This document shows, in pieces, positions 53,911 to 62,179 of a stretch of 64,000 bases of DNA. Positions within the stretch are counted from its first letter, which is position 1. Every line of letters begins with the position of its first letter. A program made the translations under genes and the position numbers. Source of the DNA: Variovorax atrisoli 110B. GTDB taxonomy: Bacteria > Pseudomonadota > Gammaproteobacteria > Burkholderiales > Burkholderiaceae_C. A model generated the notes under the pieces. That model did no database searches, was not told the DNA's origin, and saw only the letters and a list, made by a program, of their open reading frames with translations. The stretch spans positions 436,295 to 500,294 of the forward strand of contig NZ_KB907452.1 in the NCBI RefSeq assembly GCF_000382045.1, in the 5' to 3' direction.

Positions 53911-55302
53911 ATGCTGATCCTCCGACACGCTGACATCCTCGTCACCATGGACGCCACCCGGCGCGAGATCGCCGATGGCGCCGTGGTGTTCGACGGCCCC
54001 GCGATCGCCTGGGCCGGCCCCACGGCCGAGTTGCCGATCGCATGCCTCGAAGCCCTGCGCGACGGCAAGGCCGAGGCCATCGACATGCGCGGCCACGTGG
54101 TGATGCCGGGCCTGGTCAACACGCACCACCACATGTACCAGAGCCTCACGCGCGCGGTGCCCGAGGCGCAGGACGCCGAGCTCTTCGGCTGGCTCACCAA
54201 CCTGTACCTGCTGTGGGCCCGCCTCACGCCCGAGATGATCCGCGTGTCGACGCAGACCGCGATGGCCGAGCTGATGCTCTCGGGCTGCACCACCACCAGC
54301 GACCATCTCTACCTCTTTCCCAACGGCTCGCGGCTCGACGATTCGATCGAGGCGGCCGACGCGATGGGCATGCGCTTCCACGCGGCGCGCGGCAGCATGA
54401 GCGTGGGCCGCAGCGCCGGCGGCCTGCCGCCCGACGAAGTGGTCGAGACCGAGGAAGCGATCCTGCGCGACAGCGAGCGGCTCATCGGCCGCTGGCACGA
54501 CGCCTCGCGGCATTCGATGCGCCGCATCGTGCTCGCGCCCTGCTCGCCTTTCTCGGTGTCGCGCGACCTGATGCGCCTGTCGGCCGAACTGGCGCGCGAG
54601 CGCGGTGTCTCGCTGCACACGCACCTGGCCGAGAACGACAACGACGTCGCCTACTCGCGCGAGAAGTTCGGCATGACGCCGGCCGAGTACGCCGAAGACC
54701 TGGGCTGGGTCGGCCGCGACGTGTGGCATGCGCACTGCGTGAAGCTCGACGAGGCCGGCATCGCGCTCTTCGGCCGCACCGGCACGGGCGTGGCGCACTG
54801 CCCGTGCTCCAACATGCGGCTGGCCTCGGGCATCGCGCCCATCGGTGCGATGCGCCGCGCAGGCGTGCCGGTGGGGCTGGGCGTGGACGGCAGCGCGTCG
54901 AACGATGGCGCGCACATGCTGGGCGAGGCGCGGCAGGCGCTGCTGCTGCAGCGCGTGGGCTATGGCCCGGCGGCGATGACGGCGCGCGAGGCGCTCGAGA
55001 TCGCCACGCTCGGCGGCGCGCAGGTGCTGGGCCGCGACGACATCGGTGCGATCGCGCCCGGCATGTCGGCCGACATCGTGGCATTCGACATGCGCGGCGT
55101 CGCGCACGCCGGCGCGGGGCACGACCCGGTGGCGGCGCTCGTGTTCTGCACGCCGGCCTCGGTGTCGCTGAGCGTGATCGGCGGCGTGGTGCGCATCCGC
55201 GGCGGCGCATTCACCGGGCTCGAGCTGGCACCGCTGCTGGCGAGGCATCGCGAACTGGCGCGCACGCTGTACGACGCCGCACGCCACCCGCATACCGCCT
55301 GA
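53911..55302 (+). CDS. 8-oxoguanine deaminase-like amidohydrolase
   Basis: A 463-residue metal-dependent amidohydrolase of the AtzB/TrzN and 8-oxoguanine deaminase group. It has PGLVNTHHHMYQSLTRA (metal His pair), HTHLAENDNDV, HCVKLDEAGIALF and GLGVDGSASNDG (metal Asp). These cytoplasmic enzymes deaminate purine or triazine rings. Given the neighbouring 5'-nucleotidase, a purine substrate such as 8-oxoguanine is plausible but unproved. It lies 55 bases after the nucleotidase gene; the Shine-Dalgarno is weak. Confidence 0.88.
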   Translation: MLILRHADILVTMDATRREIADGAVVFDGPAIAWAGPTAELPIACLEALRDGKAEAIDMRGHVVMPGLVNTHHHMYQSLTRAVPEAQDAELFGWLTNLYLLWARLTPEMIRVSTQTAMAELMLSGCTTTSDHLYLFPNGSRLDDSIEAADAMGMRFHAARGSMSVGRSAGGLPPDEVVETEEAILRDSERLIGRWHDASRHSMRRIVLAPCSPFSVSRDLMRLSAELARERGVSLHTHLAENDNDVAYSREKFGMTPAEYAEDLGWVGRDVWHAHCVKLDEAGIALFGRTGTGVAHCPCSNMRLASGIAPIGAMRRAGVPVGLGVDGSASNDGAHMLGEARQALLLQRVGYGPAAMTAREALEIATLGGAQVLGRDDIGAIAPGMSADIVAFDMRGVAHAGAGHDPVAALVFCTPASVSLSVIGGVVRIRGGAFTGLELAPLLARHRELARTLYDAARHPHTA

Positions 55303-55391
55303 CGACGCGCTGACCAGGCGTTGCAGGGGACGCGCCTCGAAGTAGGCAGCAACCCTGATTGCCAACGCCCGAGCCCCTCCGCAGAATCCGC

Positions 55392-55423
55392 CCACCGAAT
55401 CGAACGACCGTTCGATTCGGTGG
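55392..55423. promoter_or_regulatory. 32-base near-perfect palindrome upstream of the lipoxygenase gene
   Basis: CCACCGAATCGAACG and CGTTCGATTCGGTGG form 15-base arms with a 2-base centre (AC). The palindrome lies 50 bases upstream of the lipoxygenase ATG. A TetR-like dimer site is the best guess, because GAACG-NN-CGTTC cores are common there. It could also be the stem of a leader hairpin. Confidence 0.7.
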
Positions 55424-55473
55424 CCGAGCCTTCCGTCGGCCTTCCCGAGATACACAACAACAGGGAACTCCCG

Positions 55474-57483
55474 ATGAAGCGCAGAGACATCCTCAAATGG
55501 TCCGCCTCGGCGGGCGGCCTGGGCCTGCTGGCGGGCAAGGCTTCCACCGCCTCGGCCGCACTGCCGGTGCCCAGGCCCACGCTGCCGCAGAAGATCGACC
55601 CGATCAGCGCCACGCTGCGGCGGCTCGAACTGGTCGGGCGGCAGGCAACCTATGTCTGGACCGAATCGCACATCAACCTGGCCGGCGTGCCGATGGGCGC
55701 GGTGGTGCCCGCCACGGAACTGCCGGCGCTGGAGCACCAGCTGAAGACCACCGCGAAGGCACTGGAGGCCGTCACCAACTTCGCGGCTTCGTTCGCGACC
55801 AGCGCGCTGGCGTCCAGCAGCCTGCAGTCGCTCGACAACCTGCGCACGCGGCTCGCCAGCCTGCAGGCCAGCTTCGACCAGCTGCTGGCCGCCAACGGCG
55901 GACTGGCGACACTGCCCGCCGCAGTCTTGAGCACGCTCGAAACGCTCACGGGCACGGCGGGCGACATCGCCACGCAGCTCAAGCAGATCCACCACGACCT
56001 GCTCTCGCAGGGCCCGCTGGGCGCGTTGAACGGACCGAAGACGGTGGCGCAGTACGACGCGCTCTTCGTCACCATCGAGAAGCCGGCCATCGCGCAGCTG
56101 CTGCACGACAACGACCTGTTCGCTGCCATGCGCGTGGCCGGGCCCAACCCGATGCTGATCCAGCGCGCGACCACCCTGCCGGCCAAGTTCCCGCTGGGCG
56201 ACGCGCAGTACCGGCAGGTGATGGGCTCGGGCGACAGCCTCGCCGACGCGGCCTCGTCGGGACGGCTCTACATCCTCGACTACGAAGGCCTGGGCGACAT
56301 GGCGCCGGCCGGGGCGCAAGTCAAGCCGCTCACGGGCACGGGCTACATCCAGGCGCCCATCGCGCTGTTCGCGCGGCCGAAGGCCGGCCGCTCGCTGGTG
56401 CCGGTCGCCATCCAGTGCGGTCAGGACCCGGCCGCGAACCCGATCTTCCTGCGCGTGGACGACACGGCCAACGCCGAGGCCTACTGGGCCTGGCAGTCGG
56501 CCAAGACCGCGGTGCAGGTGGCCGACTTCAACTACCACGAGATGTTCGTGCACCTGGGCCGCACGCACCTGATGTCGGAAGCCTTCGCGATGGCCACGCA
56601 GCGCCAGTTGGCGACCGCGCATCCGCTGAGCCGGCTGCTGTCGCCGCATCTCGAAGGCGCGATGTTCATCAACGAGGCAGCCACGCTGATCATCATGGCG
56701 CCGCTGACCACCGGCGACGTGATCCTCGCCGCGCCCATCGAGACGCTGCAGCAGCAGTGCGGACGCGATCGGCTGGCCTACGACTTCTACGACCGCATGA
56801 TGCTGCCCAACGACCTGCGCACGCGCGGCGTGGACGACACAGCGGCGCTGCCCGACTACCCCTACCGCGACGACGCCCTGCTGGTGTGGAACGCGATCGC
56901 GCAATGGGTGGGCGACTACGTGGCCACCTACTACCTGAGCGACGCCGACGTGACCGGCGACTACGAGCTCAAGGCCTGGGCCGCCGAGCTGGCCACCAGC
57001 GGCAAGGTGCACGGCTTCCGGGCCATCACCACGCGCGCGCAGCTCGTCGACGTGCTCACCGCCATCATCTTCAACGCCAGCGCGCAGCATGCGGCGGTGA
57101 ACTTCCCGCAGTACGCGGTGATGACCTATGCGCCTTTCAGCGCAGGCGCCGAAGGCATCCCGGCGCCGGCGGGCAGCGCTGGCCAGAGCGAGGCGAGCTG
57201 GTCGCAGATGCTGCCTTCGCGGCTTGCGGCACAGGAGCAGATCCTGCTGTTCCACATCCTCGGCGGCGTGTACTACCGGCCGCTGGGCGAGTACAGGGAC
57301 AACGTGTTCCCGCACCTGCCTGTGCTGCTGGACCCGGCCATCGCGGGCCAGGGCGGGCCGCTGGAGCGCTTCCGCAGTGCGCTCGCAGGCATCGAGGCGA
57401 CCATCCGCCAGCGCAACGCCACGCGCGCGCGGCCCTACGAATACCTGCTGCCGAGCCGCATTCCGTCCAGCACGAACATCTGA
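55474..57483 (+). CDS. exported bacterial lipoxygenase
   Basis: A 669-residue iron lipoxygenase that would oxygenate polyunsaturated fatty acids to hydroperoxides. All five expected ligands are present: His360 and His365 (HLGRTHLMSEAFAMATQRQL), His539 and Asn543 (NASAQHAAVNFPQYAVM) and the C-terminal Ile669 (SSTNI). HPLSRLLSPHLEGAMFINEAA is also typical. The first residues, MKRRDILKWSASAGGLGLLAG, look like a Tat signal, so the iron-loaded enzyme should leave the cytoplasm. P. aeruginosa LoxA is of similar length and is exported. There is no PLAT domain. AGGGA precedes ATG 55474, and the stop lies in a hairpin shared with the convergent gene. Confidence 0.93.
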   Translation: MKRRDILKWSASAGGLGLLAGKASTASAALPVPRPTLPQKIDPISATLRRLELVGRQATYVWTESHINLAGVPMGAVVPATELPALEHQLKTTAKALEAVTNFAASFATSALASSSLQSLDNLRTRLASLQASFDQLLAANGGLATLPAAVLSTLETLTGTAGDIATQLKQIHHDLLSQGPLGALNGPKTVAQYDALFVTIEKPAIAQLLHDNDLFAAMRVAGPNPMLIQRATTLPAKFPLGDAQYRQVMGSGDSLADAASSGRLYILDYEGLGDMAPAGAQVKPLTGTGYIQAPIALFARPKAGRSLVPVAIQCGQDPAANPIFLRVDDTANAEAYWAWQSAKTAVQVADFNYHEMFVHLGRTHLMSEAFAMATQRQLATAHPLSRLLSPHLEGAMFINEAATLIIMAPLTTGDVILAAPIETLQQQCGRDRLAYDFYDRMMLPNDLRTRGVDDTAALPDYPYRDDALLVWNAIAQWVGDYVATYYLSDADVTGDYELKAWAAELATSGKVHGFRAITTRAQLVDVLTAIIFNASAQHAAVNFPQYAVMTYAPFSAGAEGIPAPAGSAGQSEASWSQMLPSRLAAQEQILLFHILGGVYYRPLGEYRDNVFPHLPVLLDPAIAGQGGPLERFRSALAGIEATIRQRNATRARPYEYLLPSRIPSSTNI

Positions 57484-57514
57484 GCGATCGTTCGCTCGTT
57501 CTTTCGATCGCTCA
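57481..57514. terminator. hairpin containing both stop codons of convergent genes
   Basis: TGAGCGATCG (57481-57490) and CGATCGCTCA (57505-57514) form 10-base arms around a 14-base loop. The TGA of the lipoxygenase gene is at the left end, and the TGA of the cytochrome gene (minus strand) is at the right end. A bidirectional terminator is likely, although neither flank has a long T-run. Confidence 0.7.
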
Positions 57515-58795
57515 GCGGCGCATCGTGTCGAGCTGCGTGACCGGCGGGCTGTCGTTGCCCCAGGAGCCGCGCACGTAGGTGAGCACGGCCGCGACCTCGG
57601 CCGCGTCCAGCGTCTGGCCGAACGGCGGCATGCCGTAGGGGCGCGGGTTGCCCGAGGTCGACGGCAGGAAGCCCCCGTGCGCGATCACCTGGATCAGGTT
57701 GGTGGGCCGCGCCATGTTCACCGCGCGGTTGCCCGCCAGCGGCGGGTATGCGCCCGCCGCGCCCTGGCCCTGGTCGCCGTGGCAGTAGGCGCAGCGCTGG
57801 TCGTAGATCTTCGCGCCGCGCGCCATGGTGCCGGCGTCGCGGCGGATCGGGGCCTTTGCCGCGGCCGGAGCTTCGGCCCTGGGCGCGTCGGGCAGGTCCT
57901 TGAGATAGCTCGCCATCGCCGTGAGGTCGGCGTCGCTCAGGTACTGCGTGCTGCGGAACACCACGTCGGCCATCGGCCCCATCACCGAGCCCCGCGGTGC
58001 CACGCCGTTCTTCAGCAGCGACACCACCTCGGCCGCGGGCCAGTCGGCCACGCCCGCTTCGTGCGGATCGGTGAGCGAGGGCGCGTACCAGTTCTCGACG
58101 GCGATCAGGCCGCCCGAGAGCCCCAGCTTCGCCTCGGTCGCGCCGAGCGAATTGCGGCTGCCGTGGCAGGCGATGCAATGGCCCAGCCCGTTGACGAGGT
58201 AGGCGCCGCGGTTCCATTCGGCAGGCTTGCCCGCATCGGCCACGAAGGGTTCCGGCTTGAACGAGAGCGCGCGCCACACGGCCAGCGCGGCCTGCGTGTC
58301 GTAGGGAAAGCGCAGCCGGTGCTCGCGGTTGGGCAACGCCGAGGGCGGCACGCTGCGCAGGTAGGCGTAGATGGCGTCCGAGTCCTCGCGCGTCACCTGC
58401 GTGAAGCTGGGGTACGGAAACGCGGGGTACAGCAGGCGGCCGTCCTTGCTGCGCCCGTTGTGCATCGCGCGCCAGAAGTGCGCGCTGCTCCAGCTGCCGA
58501 TGCCGGCCTTGTCGTCGGGCGTGAGGTTGCTCGAATAGACGGTGCCGAAGGGTGTCTCGATCGGCATCCCGCCCGCATAGGGCTCGCCGCCGCGCGTGGT
58601 GTGGCAGCCCGCGCAGTTGCCGGCCAGCGCGAGGTAGCGCCCGCGCTCGACGAGCTGCGGCGTGGACTGGAAGGCTTCCGCCTGCGCGGGCAGCGGGTCT
58701 TCGCCGCGCAGGTTCATCGCCACGATGGCGCCGGCGGCCGCGGCGCAGAGCACGATGAGCGCAAGCAGCAGCCAGCCGAGGTGTCGCAGTTTCAT
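57512..58795 (-). CDS. triheme cytochrome c (alcohol dehydrogenase subunit-like)
   Basis: A 427-residue c-type cytochrome. An N-terminal membrane span (LGWLLLALIVLCAAAAGAIV, no cleavage site obvious) and three CxxCH heme sites are present, at about residues 61-65 (CAGCH), 207-211 (CIACH) and 335-339 (CAYCH). Methionine axial ligands are suggested by PTFPYP-like and GMPPFG segments. It resembles the membrane-anchored cytochrome of quinoprotein alcohol or gluconate dehydrogenases, but no catalytic subunit is in the window. It follows the diheme cytochrome gene by 13 bases on the same strand. Confidence 0.9.
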   Translation of the reverse strand: MKLRHLGWLLLALIVLCAAAAGAIVAMNLRGEDPLPAQAEAFQSTPQLVERGRYLALAGNCAGCHTTRGGEPYAGGMPIETPFGTVYSSNLTPDDKAGIGSWSSAHFWRAMHNGRSKDGRLLYPAFPYPSFTQVTREDSDAIYAYLRSVPPSALPNREHRLRFPYDTQAALAVWRALSFKPEPFVADAGKPAEWNRGAYLVNGLGHCIACHGSRNSLGATEAKLGLSGGLIAVENWYAPSLTDPHEAGVADWPAAEVVSLLKNGVAPRGSVMGPMADVVFRSTQYLSDADLTAMASYLKDLPDAPRAEAPAAAKAPIRRDAGTMARGAKIYDQRCAYCHGDQGQGAAGAYPPLAGNRAVNMARPTNLIQVIAHGGFLPSTSGNPRPYGMPPFGQTLDAAEVAAVLTYVRGSWGNDSPPVTQLDTMRR

Positions 58796-58808
58796 GGGCT
58801 CTGCTCCC

Positions 58809-59528
58809 TCACTTCGCGGGCATGCCGCCGCATTTCACCGGCAGCGGAGCGGGCAGCGCGGCTGCGGGCCTGGTGTCGGCGGGCATCGGCTGCACGGCGA
58901 GCCAGCTCGCGACGGCGTTGATGTCGGCAGTGCTCATGCGACGGCCGATGTCGGCCATGCAGTCGGGCGCCATCGCATGGCGCTCGTTGGTGAGCCACGC
59001 GCCGAGCTGCGACGACACGTAGAGCCGCGGCAGCCCCAGCAGCCCGGGGATGGCGGGCTGCACGCCCGTGAGCGCCGCCCCGTGGCATTGCACGCAGGCC
59101 GGAATGCCGCGCGCCGCATCGCCTTCGCGCACGAGCTGGCTGCCGCGCTGCAGCTGCTCGGGCGTCGCATCGCTGACCGGAGAGGCGGGCGGATAAGGCA
59201 GCTGCAGTCCGGCGAAGTATTCGGCCATCTCGCGCAGGTAGGCATCCGACAGGTGCTGCACCATGTAGGCCATGTCGGTGTTGAAGCGCCGGCCATCGCG
59301 GAAGCTCACCAGCTGGTTGAACAGGTAGCCGGCCGGCTTGCCCGCCAGGCGCGGAAAGTAGCCGGCGTTGGTGGTCGCGCCCTCGCGGCCGTGGCAGGCG
59401 ATGCATGCAGCCACGCGCTGCTCGATGGTGTCGGGCACTGTCGCTGGAGGGGCGGGCGTGGCGGCGCCAGCCATGCCCTGCAAGACGAGCAGCAGCCCGA
59501 GCGCGATGAGCCTGAGCGCGTGCCTCAT
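58809..59528 (-). CDS. diheme cytochrome c4-like protein
   Basis: A 239-residue periplasmic cytochrome with a signal peptide (RLIALGLLLVLQGMAGAA). Two heme sites are seen: CIACH (42-46) and CVQCH (145-149), with the GREGATTNAGYFPRLAGKPAGYL and IPGLLGLPRLYVSSQLGAW patterns of the c4 family. It probably carries electrons to the triheme protein or a terminal oxidase. Its ATG overlaps the stop of the DUF2970 gene (ATGA). Confidence 0.9.
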   Translation of the reverse strand: MRHALRLIALGLLLVLQGMAGAATPAPPATVPDTIEQRVAACIACHGREGATTNAGYFPRLAGKPAGYLFNQLVSFRDGRRFNTDMAYMVQHLSDAYLREMAEYFAGLQLPYPPASPVSDATPEQLQRGSQLVREGDAARGIPACVQCHGAALTGVQPAIPGLLGLPRLYVSSQLGAWLTNERHAMAPDCMADIGRRMSTADINAVASWLAVQPMPADTRPAAALPAPLPVKCGGMPAK

Positions 59529-59713
59529 GTGCCGGCGGCGAGATGCGCCAGCGTGACGAGACCTGCGATCAGCAGCAGCACCATGACCAGCGCCACGCCG
59601 ACGAGCGGCAGGATGCCGACCTGCGAGGTGCGCCTTTCGGCGTCGGCGCGGCGGCCGCCCAGCCCGATGAAACTCCAGAGAACGGCGCGCAGCGCGCGCA
59701 AGAGATTCGACAT
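59525..59713 (-). CDS. DUF2970 small membrane protein
   Basis: A 62-residue protein with LRALRAVLWSFIGLGGRRAD at the N-terminus, typical of DUF2970, then one membrane span (VGVALVMVLLLIAGLVTLA). It overlaps the diheme cytochrome start by 4 bases, so the three genes form an operon. DUF2970 often sits next to cytochrome oxidase genes in Betaproteobacteria; its function is unknown. Confidence 0.82.
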   Translation of the reverse strand: MSNLLRALRAVLWSFIGLGGRRADAERRTSQVGILPLVGVALVMVLLLIAGLVTLAHLAAGT

Positions 59714-59819
59714 GAGGCCGAGTGTGGCCCAGTCCGGCCAGAAAAAACAGATGCAGATCCGCTCCAATTGACCGGTGCAGATGAAGTGCCCCGAAGAACG
59801 AATCCAGCAAAGAAGCTGA

Positions 59820-60666
59820 TGGAAAAGGTGCGAAGCCCTGGCCGCCGACATCGAGGCCTCGATCCGCAACGACACCCTGAAGACCGGCGACCGCCTGCCC
59901 TCGGTGCGCCACACCGGCCAGAGCCGCGGCGTCAGCGCATCGACCGTGTTCGAGGCGCGCGGCCTGGTGCGGGCGCGCGACCGATCGGGCTACTACGTGA
60001 CCGGCGGCGGCCTGCGAGACGCGCCGCCCGAATCCACCCTCACCTCGCGTCCCGCGGGCGGCCCAGGTCGCTCGACGTGAGCGACCAGGTGTTCGACATC
60101 CTCGAAGCCAGCATGTCGCGCAGGGTGGTGCCCTTCGGCTCGGCCTTTCCGAGCCCGCTGCTGTTTCCGCTGGCGCGGCTGGGACAGTTCATGGCCGCCA
60201 GCGCCAGGTCGCTCGACCCGTGGAGCACGGTGGACGACCTCACGCCCGGCAGCGCGGCGCTGCGGCGGCAGATCGCGCTGCGATACCTGGCAGACGGCAT
60301 GCAGGTGCCGGCCGACGAGACGGCTGGACCTCGGCCGGCCGCTTCGCACGAAAGGTCGCGCGGCAGACACTGGCGATGCAGCAGGCCACCTTCGCGCAGG
60401 CCGTGGGGCACTACTTTCCGCAGGGCACGCGCGCGACGCGGCCGCTGGGCGGCTACTTCCTCTGGGTCGAATTACCGGCGGGTGCGAACGCGCTGGAGAT
60501 CCACCGCAAGGCCCTGGAACTCGGCATCAGCGTCGCGCCGGGCCCGATCTTCTCGGCCACGCGCGCCTTCGGCAACTGCCTGCTGCTCAACTACGGCCAT
60601 CCGTGGAACGAGGTCAGCGAGCAGGCAATGCGAACACTCGGCCGCCTGATCGCCGAAGCGTCCTGA
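59820..60666 (+). pseudogene. decayed MocR/GntR-type regulator with PLP domain
   Basis: Pieces of a MocR-like protein appear in different frames: MEKV, then ALAADIEASIRNDTLKTGD and RLPSVRHTGQSRGVSAST (GntR helix-turn-helix), then SDQVFDILEASMSRRVVPFG (linker), ALRRQIALRYLADGMQVPADE, then GWTSAGRFARKVARQ and AQAVGHYFPQGTRATRPLGG to LLNYGHPWNE (aminotransferase C-terminal part). A small deletion after MEKV shifts frame and a second indel restores it. A large deletion at about 60322 then removes most of the PLP domain, including the expected Lys box. No intact frame spans the gene. Confidence 0.88.
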
Positions 60667-61882
60667 ACAGCAGGAAGCTTGCGATGCTCACGTTCAGCAG
60701 GTTCCAGGCGATGCCGTTGATGAAGGCCGCGTGGTAGCTGCCCGTGAGGTCGAACACCTTGCCCGACATCCATCCGCCCAGTGCCATGCCGAAGAGCGTG
60801 AACATCAGCACCGTTCCCACGCGGGCGCCTGCCTCCTTCGGCGGAAAGTGCTCGCGCACGATGATCGCGTAGGAAGGCACGATGCCGCCCTGGAAGAGGC
60901 CGAAGAGCGCCGAGATCACGTAAAGCGGCACCAGCCCGTCGAAGGGCAGGAACAGGAGCAGCGCCACGCACTGCAGCACGCCGCCCAGCAGCAGCGTGCG
61001 CAGCCCGCCGATGCGGTCGCAGATGGCGCCCGACACCAGCCGGCTCACGATGCCGAAGCCCAGCATCAGCGACAGCATGATCGCGCCCTGCGCCGGGCCG
61101 TAGCCCAGGTCACCGCAGTAGGCCACGATGTGCACCTGCGGCATCGCCATGGCCACGCAGCAGGCAACGCCGGCCACGCACAGCAGGCCCTGCGCGGTGC
61201 CGATGCTCAGGCCGAAGGGGCGTGTCATGTCGCGCGCCGCCGCCGCACCCGCTGCCGTGCCGGCCGGCGGCGCAACGGCCAGTGCCGGCGGCCGTGCGCG
61301 GAAGAACATCGCCAGCAGTGCCATCGTCACGCCGCAGAAGATGCCCATGCCGATGTAGGTCTGGCGCCAGCCGACGGTCTCCACGAAGTGCTGCGCGATC
61401 GGCGGCCACACCGCGCCCGCCAGGTAGTTGCCGCTGGCGCACACCGCCACCGCGATGCCGCGCCGCTTGACGAACCACAGCGAGGTGTCGGCCACCAGCG
61501 GCGCGAAGGCCACCGAGCTTCCGAGCAGCCCGACCAGCAGCGCCTGCGCGACGGTGAAGCCGACGATGCCGCCCGACAAGCCCGTGGCGATGTAGCCCGC
61601 ACCCAGGAAGACCGCACCCATCAGCAGCGGCTTCATCACGCCGATGCGGTCGGCCAGCTTGCCCATCAGCACGCCGCCGAAGCCGAAGCCCAGCATCAGC
61701 AGCGTGTAGGGCAGCGATGCGTCGGCGCGCGCGATGCCGAACTCGGTTTCCACTGCCGGCAGCATCACCGACACCACGTACATGCCGCTGCTGCCCACCG
61801 TCATGATCAGCAGCGTGAGGCCCAGGCGGACCATGGCATAGCGTGAGTCGGGCTGGTGGATGGTTGTCTCGCTCGTTTTCAT
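60614..61882 (-). CDS. MFS transporter
   Basis: A 422-residue major facilitator with about 12 spans. It starts around RLGLTLLIMTVGSSGMYVVSVML, has a GKLADRIGVMKPLL loop (the MFS motif A) between spans 2 and 3, a central loop, and a second half around GFGIVSRLVSGAICDRIGGLRTLLLGG. The family resembles oxalate/formate-type or monocarboxylate antiporters, but the solute is unknown. Start at ATG 61882; a longer frame has no good site. It overlaps the tail of the decayed regulator. Confidence 0.88.
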   Translation of the reverse strand: MKTSETTIHQPDSRYAMVRLGLTLLIMTVGSSGMYVVSVMLPAVETEFGIARADASLPYTLLMLGFGFGGVLMGKLADRIGVMKPLLMGAVFLGAGYIATGLSGGIVGFTVAQALLVGLLGSSVAFAPLVADTSLWFVKRRGIAVAVCASGNYLAGAVWPPIAQHFVETVGWRQTYIGMGIFCGVTMALLAMFFRARPPALAVAPPAGTAAGAAAARDMTRPFGLSIGTAQGLLCVAGVACCVAMAMPQVHIVAYCGDLGYGPAQGAIMLSLMLGFGIVSRLVSGAICDRIGGLRTLLLGGVLQCVALLLFLPFDGLVPLYVISALFGLFQGGIVPSYAIIVREHFPPKEAGARVGTVLMFTLFGMALGGWMSGKVFDLTGSYHAAFINGIAWNLLNVSIASFLLFRTLRRSGGRVFALPAR

Positions 61883-61979
61883 TTTTTTATCTCCGCGGCG
61901 AGGATACCCCGCGGTGCGAGAACGCGAGACGCGCGGAGAACCCGGCGGCCCTGCCGGCCACCTCCAGCAGCGCATCGGT

Positions 61980-62117
61980 TCAGTGCGAGGACGACACTGG
62001 TGCGACCAGATTCGCCGAAGCCTTGGGCACCGGCATGCCCGGCTTCGTCGGCTTGTCGTCGCACGCGGCCGCCAGCAGGCCGAGGCAGAAGAGAAGGACA
62101 AAGGCTGTGCTTCGCAT
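61980..62117 (-). CDS. small putative lipoprotein
   Basis: A 45-residue peptide (MRSTAFVLLFCLGLLAAACD...) with a classic lipobox LLAAAC, Cys19, followed by Asp-Asp (inner-membrane retention rule). The mature part is only about 27 residues (DDKPTKPGMPVPKAS). ATG 62117 or 62126 could be the start. It sits between phnX and the MFS gene on their strand. Very small secreted lipoproteins of this type are common and often unannotated; its role is unknown. Confidence 0.65.
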   Translation of the reverse strand: MRSTAFVLLFCLGLLAAACDDKPTKPGMPVPKASANLVAPVSSSH

Positions 62118-62179
62118 GCAGGCCATGCTAGGCCTGCGCGGCGTTGCGTCAAGTCGGACGCTGCCGCTTTCCTCGCGAC

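Noticed and set aside
53839..57315. Very long minus-strand open frame (1158 codons) across the amidohydrolase and lipoxygenase genes
   Set aside because: Antisense shadow of GC-rich real genes; the translation is His/Arg/Gly-rich with no recognisable domain.
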